In this document: in pieces, positions 33,701 to 45,700 of the stretch | Layout: each line of letters starts with the position of its first letter | Position numbering within the stretch: position 1 is the stretch's first letter | Source: Inia geoffrensis | Lineage: Eukaryota > Chordata > Mammalia > Artiodactyla > Iniidae | DNA length: 64,000 bases | Assembly (NCBI GenBank): GCA_036417435.1 | Contig: CM070910.1 | Location: 70,726,784 to 70,790,783 of the forward strand | Direction of reading: 5' to 3' | Program-made: the position numbers and the translations under genes | The notes under the pieces: generated by a model | Databases searched by the model: none | Told to the model about the DNA's origin: nothing | Seen by the model: only the letters and a program-made list of their open reading frames with translations

Positions 33701-36700
33701 TTTCTCTGAAAAGAGTTTTTCTGTCTTCTCAAGTTTGGGTTGTGTGTTTTGCCCGAGGAGTTCTCATATCATGCATACTTTCTCTGTTGTAATATAGAAC
33801 ACATCATCACACTGTATTGTATTTACATACTTATCTGTTATACCTACCAGATAGTGTTTTCCATGCAATTAGAGACCGTGGCAGTGCTGTTCCTTACTGT
33901 ATCCCTAGAGCCTATGTAGCACAAAATGGGCACTCAGTAAAATTGATTTAATGACAATCAGAATTTTGGTGGGGTTTGAATACTACCCTGTCATTAGAAG
34001 GTATTCTGGAAAAATGTGGTATTAGCTAAATATGACAACCTAGGTACCAAATTATGAAATATTGAAAAGTTATACTTCTTTATACATTTAATGAAATATA
34101 CATTTGATAGCCTACATTCTGTGATTCTTATAGTTAGTAGATACATTACAGAAAATCATGACTGGAGAAGTTGCTTCAGCCTGGTGTGGTAGGTGCTTAA
34201 TTAAAAACTTGTGAAATCATTGAAGGGACAAATTAGTGTTATATGCTTTTTTTTGGTTCTAATAATTACCTTCCTTTATTTCTAAGGTATCTTCATGTTT
34301 TAATGATCTTCTGGTCATTTGTTGCTGGAGTTGTCACATTCTACTGCTCATTAGGACCTGATTCTCTCTTACCAAATATATTCTTCACGATAAAATACAA
34401 ACCCAAGGTAAAATATATGTGTTCTTACTTTTAAAAGAGTTAGTAGGTATGACCCTGTGCTATTTGATATTGTTCATGAAAGCATGTTAAAGCAGTGATT
34501 TTTAAAAAATACATCTGCTATTATTTAATAATGGAAGACATCAGAACATTTTTAAAGTGAAATTTACATATATGTTTATTTTTAAAGTATATAGGTCTCC
34601 CAGGAGGAGCTATAGAAAGAAAATAGAAAATTCTCAGAAAATTGGGCTCCACAATTTTAGAGTGTCCTTTGACTGCATATTAACTATGATGACACTGAAT
34701 TAAAACAGAGGTTTCCAAAGTTGGTTGTACAGTAGAATCACCTGAGGAATCTTTTAAAAAGTACAGACTCCTGGGCCCTACCGCTAGATTTTGATTGAAT
34801 AGTTCTGGGTTAGGGGCTTGTAATTAGGACCTGTTAAAAGCCTTCCAGGTGATTCTGAGGCACAGACACAAACAGGGAACTAATCGTTCCCTAAATGTTT
34901 ATTTGCTCCATAGAAACGAACCAGTAATATTTCTTTAACGAAAATAATTAGTTTTTCTGAACTTTGAAATCTTCCTTGAAAATTCTCCAAGTTGATGTAG
35001 TCCCTCGTCTCAGGTTGGTTGATATTTCTACTCAGAGGAAACACAGCTGAAGGTGATACCCCATATTTGGTCAGGAACCTTACTAGTTATCACGCGTCTT
35101 CTCCCTCATTGAATTCAAGGTTTTGGAGAAATAGAAAATAGTTTTTTCTTATACCTTTGCAGTAGAGTATCATTTTCAAATATAGATTGATTTTCTTTTT
35201 TTTTTTTTTTTTAGTAAGTGAGCGTAACAATTGACTTTAATTTTAAGCTTGAAAATTTGGCTTAGTTATTGTAAAGCATTTCATTAGGTATTTTTTTCCT
35301 ATTGGCAGTTTGGTATAGCAAGTATTATTTATTATAAAGAATGTTAAAAAAAGTGTTAAAGCAGATATTAGTTAAAAAAATCATGTCCTTTGAATTCATA
35401 CATTGATTAACAAACTTTTGGAAAGTTGATTCTCTTTAGTAAATATGATACGTAAAGTAAAGACAAATCTCCCCATTTCCCTTTTTTAGCAGTTAGGACT
35501 TCAGGAATTATTTCCTCAAGGTCGTAGCTGTGCTGTTTGTGGTAAAGTGAAATGTAAACGACATAGGTACGTTAAACACTTTTAATTTGTTGATCCTTCC
35601 AGTTACATTTTGGATTTCAAGCAGTTTAACTGTATGATTTTCTTTAGACCTGCTTTGCTACTTGAGAACTACCAGCCATGGCTAGACCTGAAAATTTCTT
35701 CCAAGGTTGATGCATCTCTCTCTGAGGTAACTGATTTAAATAAAATTGCTATGTATACCCAAGCAGAAAGTATTAAATACCTATGGAACATTTAATCATG
35801 GAGTATTTTAATATATGCTGCCTAATCAATTCTTGGCTGGTAGTTGATTGTTATACAACTTGAATGGTAAACTAGAAATGTTTTTGGATCCCATGTCTAA
35901 TTGAAATGGACATTTTAGCCAAAAAAAATACTGTTTACCTAGTTATTGTTTACCTCTTATAAAAATAGTCATTTTTATTATAGGACAGTAGAAATAACCA
36001 CTTTGTAATTCCAGAGGAGACCTGAGCTACAAGGAGCCAATGTGTATCTTACTGAATTGTGACCCCACTTTTGACACTAACTTGAGCAGAGTCAGATACA
36101 TTTCAGTGTTTGTCCATAGTGTAGGAATAGAAAGCATGTTCTCTTATCTTTGTTCCAGTCACATTTTATATGTACCTTTTTGGTAACACATCATGTTTTA
36201 GTTATTTCTTTGAGAGACTTGGTCTCTCGATCCAAGAAAGCAGTCAAGTCCTTTAAGGCAAGGAATGGGTCTCATTTGTTCCCAGCAGCAAGTGTAGGTG
36301 CCAGATATATTGTTGGTACCTGATAGATAAGTATTGAATTAAACTGAGTGCTAATTAGTTGAAAAATAGCATTAGGCATCTGAATCCTGCCTTAATTGTC
36401 CTTTTTCCCAGTTTGTATCTTTCTTTGGTGAAAAGTATGCTGCATAAATGCTAAACTGTTGGCATTTTTCTTTTTCATTTCTTCTGTAAGCTCTTTTTCA
36501 TCCTTCAGATTCCCTGATTTAAGACTGTGCTGTCCAGTATAGTAGCCACTAGCCACATGCAGCTATTGATAAACACTTGAAATGTGTTAGTCCAGATTGA
36601 GATGTGCTGTATATGTAAAATACAGTAAAATATGTACTGGATTTTGAGGACTTAGTAAGGAAAAAGAAATGTAAAATATCCTATTATATATTTTATGTTG

Positions 36701-39700
36701 ATTACATATATGATAATATTTGGGTATATTGGGTTAAATAAGATATATAATAAAATTAACTTCACCTGTTTCTTTTTACTTTTTAAAAAACATAGCTACT
36801 AGAAAATTTGAAATTATATTTGTGGCTCACATTATATTTCTGTTGGAGAGTGCTGATTTGAGGTCCGTTGAAGACAAGACTTCTAGGAAGAGTATTATTT
36901 ATAGTTTGGCACTTCGTTTCTTTTTAAAAATTGAAAAAACTGATGTAGAGTTCTTAGCCTAGTGCCTGGCACATACTGGTGTTCAATAAATACTAGCTCC
37001 AATATTTAAAAACATTTTCTGAGATCTTGCTATAGGCAGGAACTGGATTAGGCCCTAGGAATAAAAAGAGAAATCAGGTATGGTTCCTTTCTTCTGGGAA
37101 CTTCAGTCTAGGAGGGGAGATAGACATTTAAACAAACATATACAATATAATGTAATGCAGCTATAATGGAAGAAATGTACAAGGTGTATCAGCACAGAGG
37201 AAGAAGTGAATAATTGTTGAGAGGAGCAGTCAGGAAATATAACTAGAAGTTTATCAGCCTGATAGTGTGGGAAAGGGTATTTCAGGGTGTGGGAAGAGCT
37301 TTTGGAAAGAAAGAGAGGCTTTGAAACAAGGTGGAGTGTTCAGCAAACTGGAGGGTAAAATGCGAAGGAGGATGTGGGCAACGACGAGACCAGATTCTAT
37401 TAGCTAGTATTTATCGATCACTTACTGTATAGTAGATATTGTACTAATCACTGTACTTGCATTGTTCATGTAATCATACAACCTATGAAGTAGGTGCTAT
37501 TATTGATTTGATGGTTTTACCAAAGGAAGGGTTAGAGAGTTTTAATAATTTTCTCAGGTATCATACATGGTTGGTAGCAGAACTCAGTCTAAAACCCAGG
37601 ACTGCCGTAGTTCTTAACTGATTTTTATATGGCCCTTTAGAATTCAGATCATCAGAAGACTTAAAAGGCCACGCTGAAGGAGTTTAATTGATCGGGAGTC
37701 AGTGATTTTCAAATTGTGTAACTAGAATTTTCAGATGTGATTCACAGGATGCAGTGGGAGGTGAAAAGGAAGTGGATGGTCACAGGGACTGGCAAGCAGC
37801 TTTCTCTCACCCCTTCACAATCAGTGCAGCTCCACTTGTCTTAACTTCGATATGTTGTGGTTTGATATATTGAGGGTTTCATGCAGGGGAGTGATGTGGT
37901 CAAATACATGTTTTAGATCACTTTGGCAGCTTTATGGAGGGTGGAAGGGAGCTAGCTTGGAAGGAGGGAGACTAGTTTAGAGGCTATTGCTATATATAGG
38001 GATGAGAAGATGAGGACCTAAATAGTGGAGCTGTAGAAAAGAGCTACTTAGTATGTAACCTTAGTAGGGCTTCTGATTGAATTTGAGGGAATAATATATT
38101 AATAAGATGAAATGTTTAATGGTAAATTTTCTAGCCTCCTCTCTGTGTCCTAACACTGTCTATATGTATCTTATTTTTCCAGGTGATATCACTAATGCTT
38201 ACTTTTTTAGTAAAAAGTCCAAATCTTGTTGCCTTAGTATTTAGAAAGTCCACAGTCTTGATTACTGCTGCAGAGAAGGTATATAGTCAGATTAGATATA
38301 TTGTTTCATTCCCTCCCTAGTGTTTTTTAAAGTTAATGCCTACTGCTACAAGTCCTTTTAAAAATTAAACTATACTGCTCCACCCAGGCTCAAGGAATGG
38401 AAGGTTTAATACCCAGGATTTCTTTTGTTTTGTTTTGTTACTCTTTCACATATAACTTGATTTTCAGTGTACAGCTAAAATTTTCACGAAGTGAGCATAT
38501 TCATGTAGCCAGCCCCCAGATCAAGAAACAAAAACATTATTAGCACCCAGAAGTACCCCTCATGCTCCCTTCTGGTCACTATCCTCGCTTCAAAGATAAT
38601 CACTGAAACCTAATTTTAACCCTTTATGTAAGTCTTATATATTTGTTTCTCATTTTATTCTGGGAATACTGACTTACAGAGAGGGTTAGGAATGCAAAAG
38701 ACTAGCCTATTATTTTCCTTATTTCCATAGAACTTTTTTGGTTCAGTGAAGCTTCAGAGTCGGAACAATTTAGGTTTTTAAAATTTTTTTTAAATTATAG
38801 GAATATTTAAAAATGTGTGTCATTCTAATAGTAATTTTTCTTTTTTATGGTTTTCAAAGTATTTTTTCATATGTTTTCTTTCATCATCACAACCATGTAA
38901 AGTTGACATATACATTTTGTCATGTGAAAGTGTGATATTAGATGTCAATATATGGGATACTAAACTTAGTTTTTATTATATATTTCTTAGTAGTAGAGTT
39001 TATTTTCCCAGAATGAGTTAACTAACTTGATTTTTCTTTGAAAAATAATTTTTATGCAGGTTCTTGAATTAGTGTTGGAAAACTTCATTTACCCCTGGTA
39101 CAGGTAAGCTCTTTCTATAAGACCTTTTTTCTATAGTATAGTGAATACCATTAAGTTAAGTGTGCTAATGATATGTTTTCAGTATAGGCCCGGATTTCTC
39201 AATTTTGGCACTATTGACATTTTGGACCACGTAATTCTTTACTGTAGGGACCTGTACTATGTTTTATAGGGTATTTAGCCGCACCCCTGGCTTTTTCCTA
39301 GCGAATGCTGGTGGTACCCTTTCTTCCCCTAGTTGTGACCACCAAAAATGTCTTCAGAGATTGCCACATTTACCTGGGAGGCACAGTGGTCCCAGTTAAG
39401 AACCATTGATTAGGTCATCAATTAACAGTTTAGTGATAGCAAAGAGGAACTTAGGCTACTTTTTGAAAGAGAAGTAACTTGTAGAATTTCTTTTTTTTTT
39501 TTAATCATCTTTATTGGAGTATAATTGCTTTACAGTGTTGTGTTAGTTTCTGCTGTATAACAAAGTGAATCAGCTATATGTATACATATATCCCCATATC
39601 CCCTCCCTCTTGCGTCTCCCTCCTACCCTCCCTATCCCACCCCTCTAGGTGGTCACAAAGCACCGAGCTGATCTCCCTGTGCTATGCGGCTGCTTCCCAC

Positions 39701-42700
39701 TAGCTATCTGTTTTACGTTTGGTAGTGTGTATATGTCCATGCCACTCTCTTACTTCGTCCCAGCTTACCCTTCCCCCTCCCCGTGTCCTTAAGTAACTTG
39801 TAGAATTTCTCATGACTCCTAATTGTAGGAGTGATTTACTATTTTGTATGCACTTTTTACATTTGAAGTAGTTGTACATTTACAGGAAAAATTTATATTC
39901 AGATATTTCATGAAAGTTAATTTCAGTAGACTTTTCCTGGAAAATTAATATGTTTTTTCCAAAGTAACTTTGTTTTTGGTGTCTGATGTGGATGTACAAG
40001 TGCCCTATGCTTAGCAGGATATGAATCTGAAAAAAAGTATAGTTTGACAATCAGAAATCCCAAGTTATATTATAAAACAGGTGTTCCCTTACATAAGCAT
40101 CATGTATTTAGTTATGTATTTGAACACCTAAACCTGTATGACTTACAGATGTAATATTTAATGATAACTACCCAAATTTTATATAGATTCAGTATATTTT
40201 GAATTTCCTAATTTAACAATGCTAGTAGGGGACTTCCCTGGTGGTCCAGTGGTTAGGACTCAGCGCTTTCACTGCTGTGGGCCTAGGTTCGATCCCTGAT
40301 CAGGGAACCAAGATCCCACAAGTCACGTGGCATGGCCAGAAAAAAAAAATGCTAGTGTATAGTGTATTAAAACAAATTTAATATTCAGTTTATATGGCAT
40401 ATTTTCCTGAAAAGCTTATATAAGTTAATTTTTTACCTTAGAGTCTGTCTTAAATATGGGGCATTTGCCATTTAAGTAAAGTTGATGGTGAGGCCTTTTG
40501 TAAAATGAATCCTGTTGTAAAACTTCCCCACTGCGACCCCAGCCCACCCCTGCGCCCACATTATGACTGTTCAGACATAAAATATGGCTGTATTTGTAAA
40601 TGTTAAAGTCTGTATTTTCTCCTTTGATGCTGTGATATCCCCTTCCTTGGAGTTAATAGTGGGAAGCATGATTGATACAATTATCTTCCTTATTTTACCA
40701 AGGGACTTAACAGGTAGCATCATCTTCAACTTCAGAATATCACCATTATACGTACCTTTCTTTATTGCCTTTGATTAGGGAAGTATCCTTATTCTTCTAG
40801 GGACCTCAGGACTACAGGAAAACTCAGGAGAAGGTTGTCAAAATTTCTGTTTAAAAACAGTTGAGTTTCAGTTTATTTTCTTTTTCAAATAGAACACACG
40901 GTTTTTTTCCTTACTTTTAGAATTAGTTTATATTATTAATCTAGAAATATTTAAACGAATTTAAAATTTAGTATGTAATTCTGTTGCTTCTCAAAATTAT
41001 TCTTTGTTTTATTTCTTAGATATTTCTTTGATGACGTGTAGAAAATGATCTTAAAAATCTTAAAAATATGACCATGTACATGTGAATGTCTGCAGGGAAA
41101 TATGTACTATAATTTAGTTAACAGTAATTATGTCTTGGTACTAGAATTATGGGAGATTTCTATTCTTTGTACATTTCTTTTGTTCTCTACTGTAATGCAT
41201 TATTAAAAAAAGTAGCGCAAGTAAATGGAAGAAAGTCAGTTCTAGACTTTTCTTGTTTTCTAGAAGAGGAAGCTGTGTATTTCTTTGAACTTCTAAATGC
41301 TTGCTTTTCTCCTCAATTGAAGGGATGTAACAGATGATGAGTCCTTTGTTGATGAACTGAGAATTATATTACGGTTTTTTGCATCTGTCTTAATTCGAAG
41401 GATTCACAAGGTATATATTTATAATGAGAAATTTGGGGATTTCTATACTGTATGTATTTGTTTTGTTCCTCACTTTTAATTTTTTAGATTAAAAGATAAA
41501 TGGATTACTTTTGATTAATTGATCAATTTTGCTTTCTTTATTTTAATGTTTGGATATCTTGGTTTGTGGCAATTAGAAATAAAAAGACAATTAGAGAAAA
41601 AAAAATTCGTGTTCCAGTTAGATGAATTTACTGAATACAGGGTAATGATTATGATATACTTTTTTAAAAATTTCAAGCCATAGCTTGTTTATGTTTGAGT
41701 TTCTGTCTGTATATACTTAACAGTGTGTTGGCTATAGACATAAATACTTGTCTACTGCCTTGTCAGTTCGGTAGAATTGAACATATTGACAATAAATTGG
41801 CATATCGTATCTGCCATTAGTAAATAAAGACAAATCTTGTTAAATGTTTCTATACCTATTAGAGAAGTGAACAATACAGTCAAGTACTGTGGCAAAGATA
41901 TGCAAAAATTATGAATAAGTAGTTCACAAAAGAAACATATAAAATGGCCAGTGAATATTTGAAAATACGTTGTCTCACATGAAATATAGTCTTTTGATGA
42001 GATACTGTTCTTTTGCCTATCAGGTTGGGAAAGGTAAAAAACATGATAATATCTAGCAGTGGTGATTGTGGGGAAACAGGCAAAGCAAGTACAAATTCAG
42101 ATTGATGTAACTCTTACCCTGGAAGGCAGTTTGGTAATCTTTATTAAAAGACTTAAAAATGTCTGTGCTCCCAAATTTAATTCCATTTTTTTCTTAGTAT
42201 ATTTTAAAGAAATAATCACAATAGTTTGTAAAAATGTATGTTCAAAGATTCATTGCAGTATAGTTTATAATAAGGAAGTCTGAAAAGGAAAACGTGTCCA
42301 GTGGTAGGATTGTTGGTTGATCGAATATAATACATGCTAACTATAAAATCCTTTCTGTAGTTTTTGTGATTGCTTGCTTTCATTTAGCATAATGTTTGTG
42401 ATTGGTTGTTTTCACTTAGCATAATATTTTCAAGGTTTATTCATGTTGTAGCTATATCAGTACTTATTCTTTTTTATGTCTGAGTAATATTCTGTTGTAT
42501 GGATACGCCACATTTTGTTCATGCATCCATCCATCCCATCAGTTGGCTATTATGAATAATGCTGCCATAGTGTTTGTGTACAGGTTTCCTCGGGGGGGAG
42601 TGGGTGGAATATTTGTTTTCATTTCTTTTGGGTTTACCTAGGAGTGTAACTGCTGGGTCAAGTGGTAACTCTGTGTTTAACTTTTGAGGAACTGTCAGAC

Positions 42701-45700
42701 TGTTTTCCTAAGTGGCTGTACCACTTTGCATTTCCACCAGCAGTGTATGAGGGTTCTGATTTCTCCACATCCTTGCCAGAACTAGTTATTATCTCACTTT
42801 TTGATTCTAACCATGCTAGTGGGTGTGAAGTGGTATCTCATTGTGCCTTTGATTTGCCTTTCCCTATGACTAATGATGTCGAGCGTCCTTTCAGATGCTT
42901 ATTGGCCATTTGTGTATCTTTTTTGGGGAGAAATGTGTATTCAAATTCTTTGCGCATTTTTTTAAACTGAGTTATTTGTCTTTTAATTGTTGAGATGTAA
43001 GAGTTCATTATCTATTTTGGGTATACTTCCTTCATCAGATATATGATTTTCAAATATTTTTTTTCACTTTCTGGATTGTTATGGTACATTTCATTTTATC
43101 TGTATACTGTCCTGGGAGATAAGTGGGTCATTATCATACCCATTTTATAGAAAATTAGTAATATTCTTTGTCAAAGTGTCAGAAGTAGTTGATGGGCAAA
43201 AGATGAGGCCTGGGTCATTTCATTCCTAGTACAATGTTATATCCTTGATAACATGGCCTGACTAATGTAAATTGGGAGTTTGGGGATAATGAAAACAATC
43301 ATTTAAGGTCCCAAATTTAATTTTTTTTTCTTTTTCTTTTTTTTTCTTTTTTTAATCAAAGTTTAGTGACAAACTCACTATTTTATCATTTTGATTTTGA
43401 CCTGAAGTCTCAAAAATGAAACTTACAGGGGAAAATTTTCGTGCGTATTCTCAGAAGACAAGATTCCATAAAATATTTAAAAATGAAAACATCTTGTTTA
43501 TTTGATAAATATATATATGTGAGACTAATTTATAATCACTGAGTACCAAGAGAGCAGGGATAAATGAAGAGTAATGTTATTTTGCAAAAAGGTGTGCTAC
43601 TAACAAAAACATCCCCTCTTATTGAACATGTTTGATCTTATACAGCCAAAAGATATCTGTAATCTGCTCTGGGTTTTACTAGTAAATCACTAAAATTTGG
43701 GGGCTTATGATCCATTACACTTACTAGATTTATCAGCCTGTGATGTTTTTCCTCTTTCTTAATGAGGAATTTAAAAAGAACTGAAAAGTTAACACAAAAC
43801 AACACTATTGTGATGCAGTTTTCTCATGCCTTTGATAAAGGGAGAATATGATGTGTTGAGCTTTGTGATGGAAGCTAAGCCTGTTGAACTACAATAAACA
43901 TGCTTTTTGGTGATTTACTTAATTTGCAGGGCTTTTTTTTTTTTTTTTTTTAGTTATTTTATTTTATGTCTCTTTTATGTGTGTACTTGTAAGCCCCCAG
44001 TCCTCTCTTACTAACCTACCGTAGTCACTACAGTTTCCAGCCTTTAAGTTGAACAATACCTCTGGGGAATGATGAAACTTAATATTATTCCAAAATAGAA
44101 TGCTTCCACATATCTTGAAACCAGGGTTTACCTTGTAAGCTGAATGAAAAGTTTATTTTCAAGTGACCTTAGTAAACACAAGTTTATAACCTCAAAGGGA
44201 TGATAACGTTACTTGAGATTTTTTTCTTGAATGCATTTAGAATGAACACATTAAAGAAATAAGTCAAGAATAAAGATGCTATTTTGTGATAAAAATTTAG
44301 TGTATAAGATATGCATATGAGGGTGTATTTTCATTACTGTTGTAGTAAAACTGTCTAAATTTACAGTTAGTATGATCCAAGAATGTAAAGTGCTTTTAAA
44401 TTATATTTTTGAAAGATTTGCAATAATACCACTGATTTTTAAGATCATGTGTTCCAATACCTTAAATACATTGTTCCTGCCATTGTAACTTAGTGATAAT
44501 TATTTTAAAAGTTTTATTTTAATGTTGAATTTTTCTAGGTGGATATTCCATCTGTTATCACCAAAAAACTATTAAAAGCAGCAATGAAGCATATAGAAGT
44601 GATCATTAAAGCCAGTCAGAAAGGTAATACAAAGTTTTACGTTTCTTACACTGCTACAAAGTTTGAGTGAGTTTGTTTTTATATACCAACTTTCACTTTA
44701 AATATCTAAGTCTGAGTACTGATAAATTAAGTGATATATTCACAGATGCTGTGAAAGTATTAGTTTAAACTGAAATCCCTTTCAGTAGTTTGTTAACATA
44801 TAAGTGATTTTGAGAACTCAAGAATCTATGAAAATTAAGGTACACTCGGATCATCTTTAGTTATATTATTGATGAATCTTGTCTTTTTTTGCATAGTAGT
44901 CTGTTGCCTTCATTACTTCCTCTGAGGTGTCTTTCACATCTCTTCCCTTCTTTTTTCTTAATGATTTCAACAGTTTTGATGAAGCCTATCCTATTTATTG
45001 CTACTATGTTAATTTCACAATGCCACAATTCTGTTACCTCCCTACTTAAAAAAAAAAAAAAATTAGCGACTGCTACAGAGTCAAAACTGTCCTATATTTT
45101 AAACCCTTTCCTATTTAGTCAAGTATTTTGATTTACTCTTGTCCTTCGCTATGTATGATACTTTAGCCAGGATGACCTGTTTGCAGTTTCTTATGTGTAT
45201 CCTGGCCTTTATACTGTCATGATGTACACATAGCATACATTCATCAAACGTTTGCTGATTGGATGAAACCTTCATTTGGGGGCTTTTCTTGCTCTTAGAT
45301 CAAGCTGAAATATACCTTTTAAACAAAATTACTTATATGCTCTGTACTGAGTTCTTTGTGAAACTGAGATTTTCCTTGTATCTGCATTTGGTATTCTTCT
45401 TTGTCAGTGCTTCCCCAAGTATGTTCTGCAGAATACTACTCTATGTAGATGACTATGTAGAAGAAGTATCATGGCCATATTTTCTGGTAATTACTATGTA
45501 TTGTATTCCTCTTCTGGAAATACCCAGTAAGTACTAGCATTCCAAAATATCTCAGTAGTCCTGCAGCAAAGAAATAACTTTAACTTTTTTTAACCCAGCA
45601 CATCCCAAACTCATTTGAGCATGGAACCAGTTTTCCCTCCCTCATAATATCAATTTGTATAATCACAGTATATTTGGGGAAATTGTAGAGTGGTAGTTAA

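Larger units (their letters stand above)
19729..34286 (+). other. SNX14: SNX14 intron 1
   Basis: 14.6 kb intron. GC-rich to about 20.16 kb, then unique AT-rich sequence to 21.37 kb without a recognisable element. The remainder is mostly repeats, listed separately: CHR SINEs, MIR, several reversed L1 pieces and a 3-kb L2 relic. No further SNX14 exon is recognisable. Confidence 0.85.
35727..39059 (+). other. SNX14: SNX14 intron 4
   Basis: 3.3 kb. Contains an hAT element (36524), MIR and old LINE pieces (36960-38040). The rest, including 38100-39050, is unassigned AT-rich sequence. No exon seen. Confidence 0.85.
39104..41322 (+). other. SNX14: SNX14 intron 5
   Basis: 2.2 kb. Holds a MER20-type element, a young L1 end and a SINE, listed separately. 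The remainder (40360-41320) shows no element I can name. Confidence 0.85.
41411..44538 (+). other. SNX14: SNX14 intron 6
   Basis: 3.1 kb. L1 relics in opposite directions at 41880-43090, a MIR trace near 43115-43215, T/C-rich runs near 43320 and 43932. 43360-44530 otherwise unassigned. Confidence 0.85.

Noticed and set aside
38180..38280. Possible extra exon in SNX14 intron 4 (ends with AG and GGTATATAG)
   Set aside because: Known SNX14 protein passes directly from exon 4 to exon 5 with matching phase; the stretch has stops in the needed frame.
41880..43090. Opposed L1 pieces as one inverted (twin-primed) insertion
   Set aside because: Both pieces cover overlapping parts of L1 and differ in divergence, so two separate insertions explain them better.
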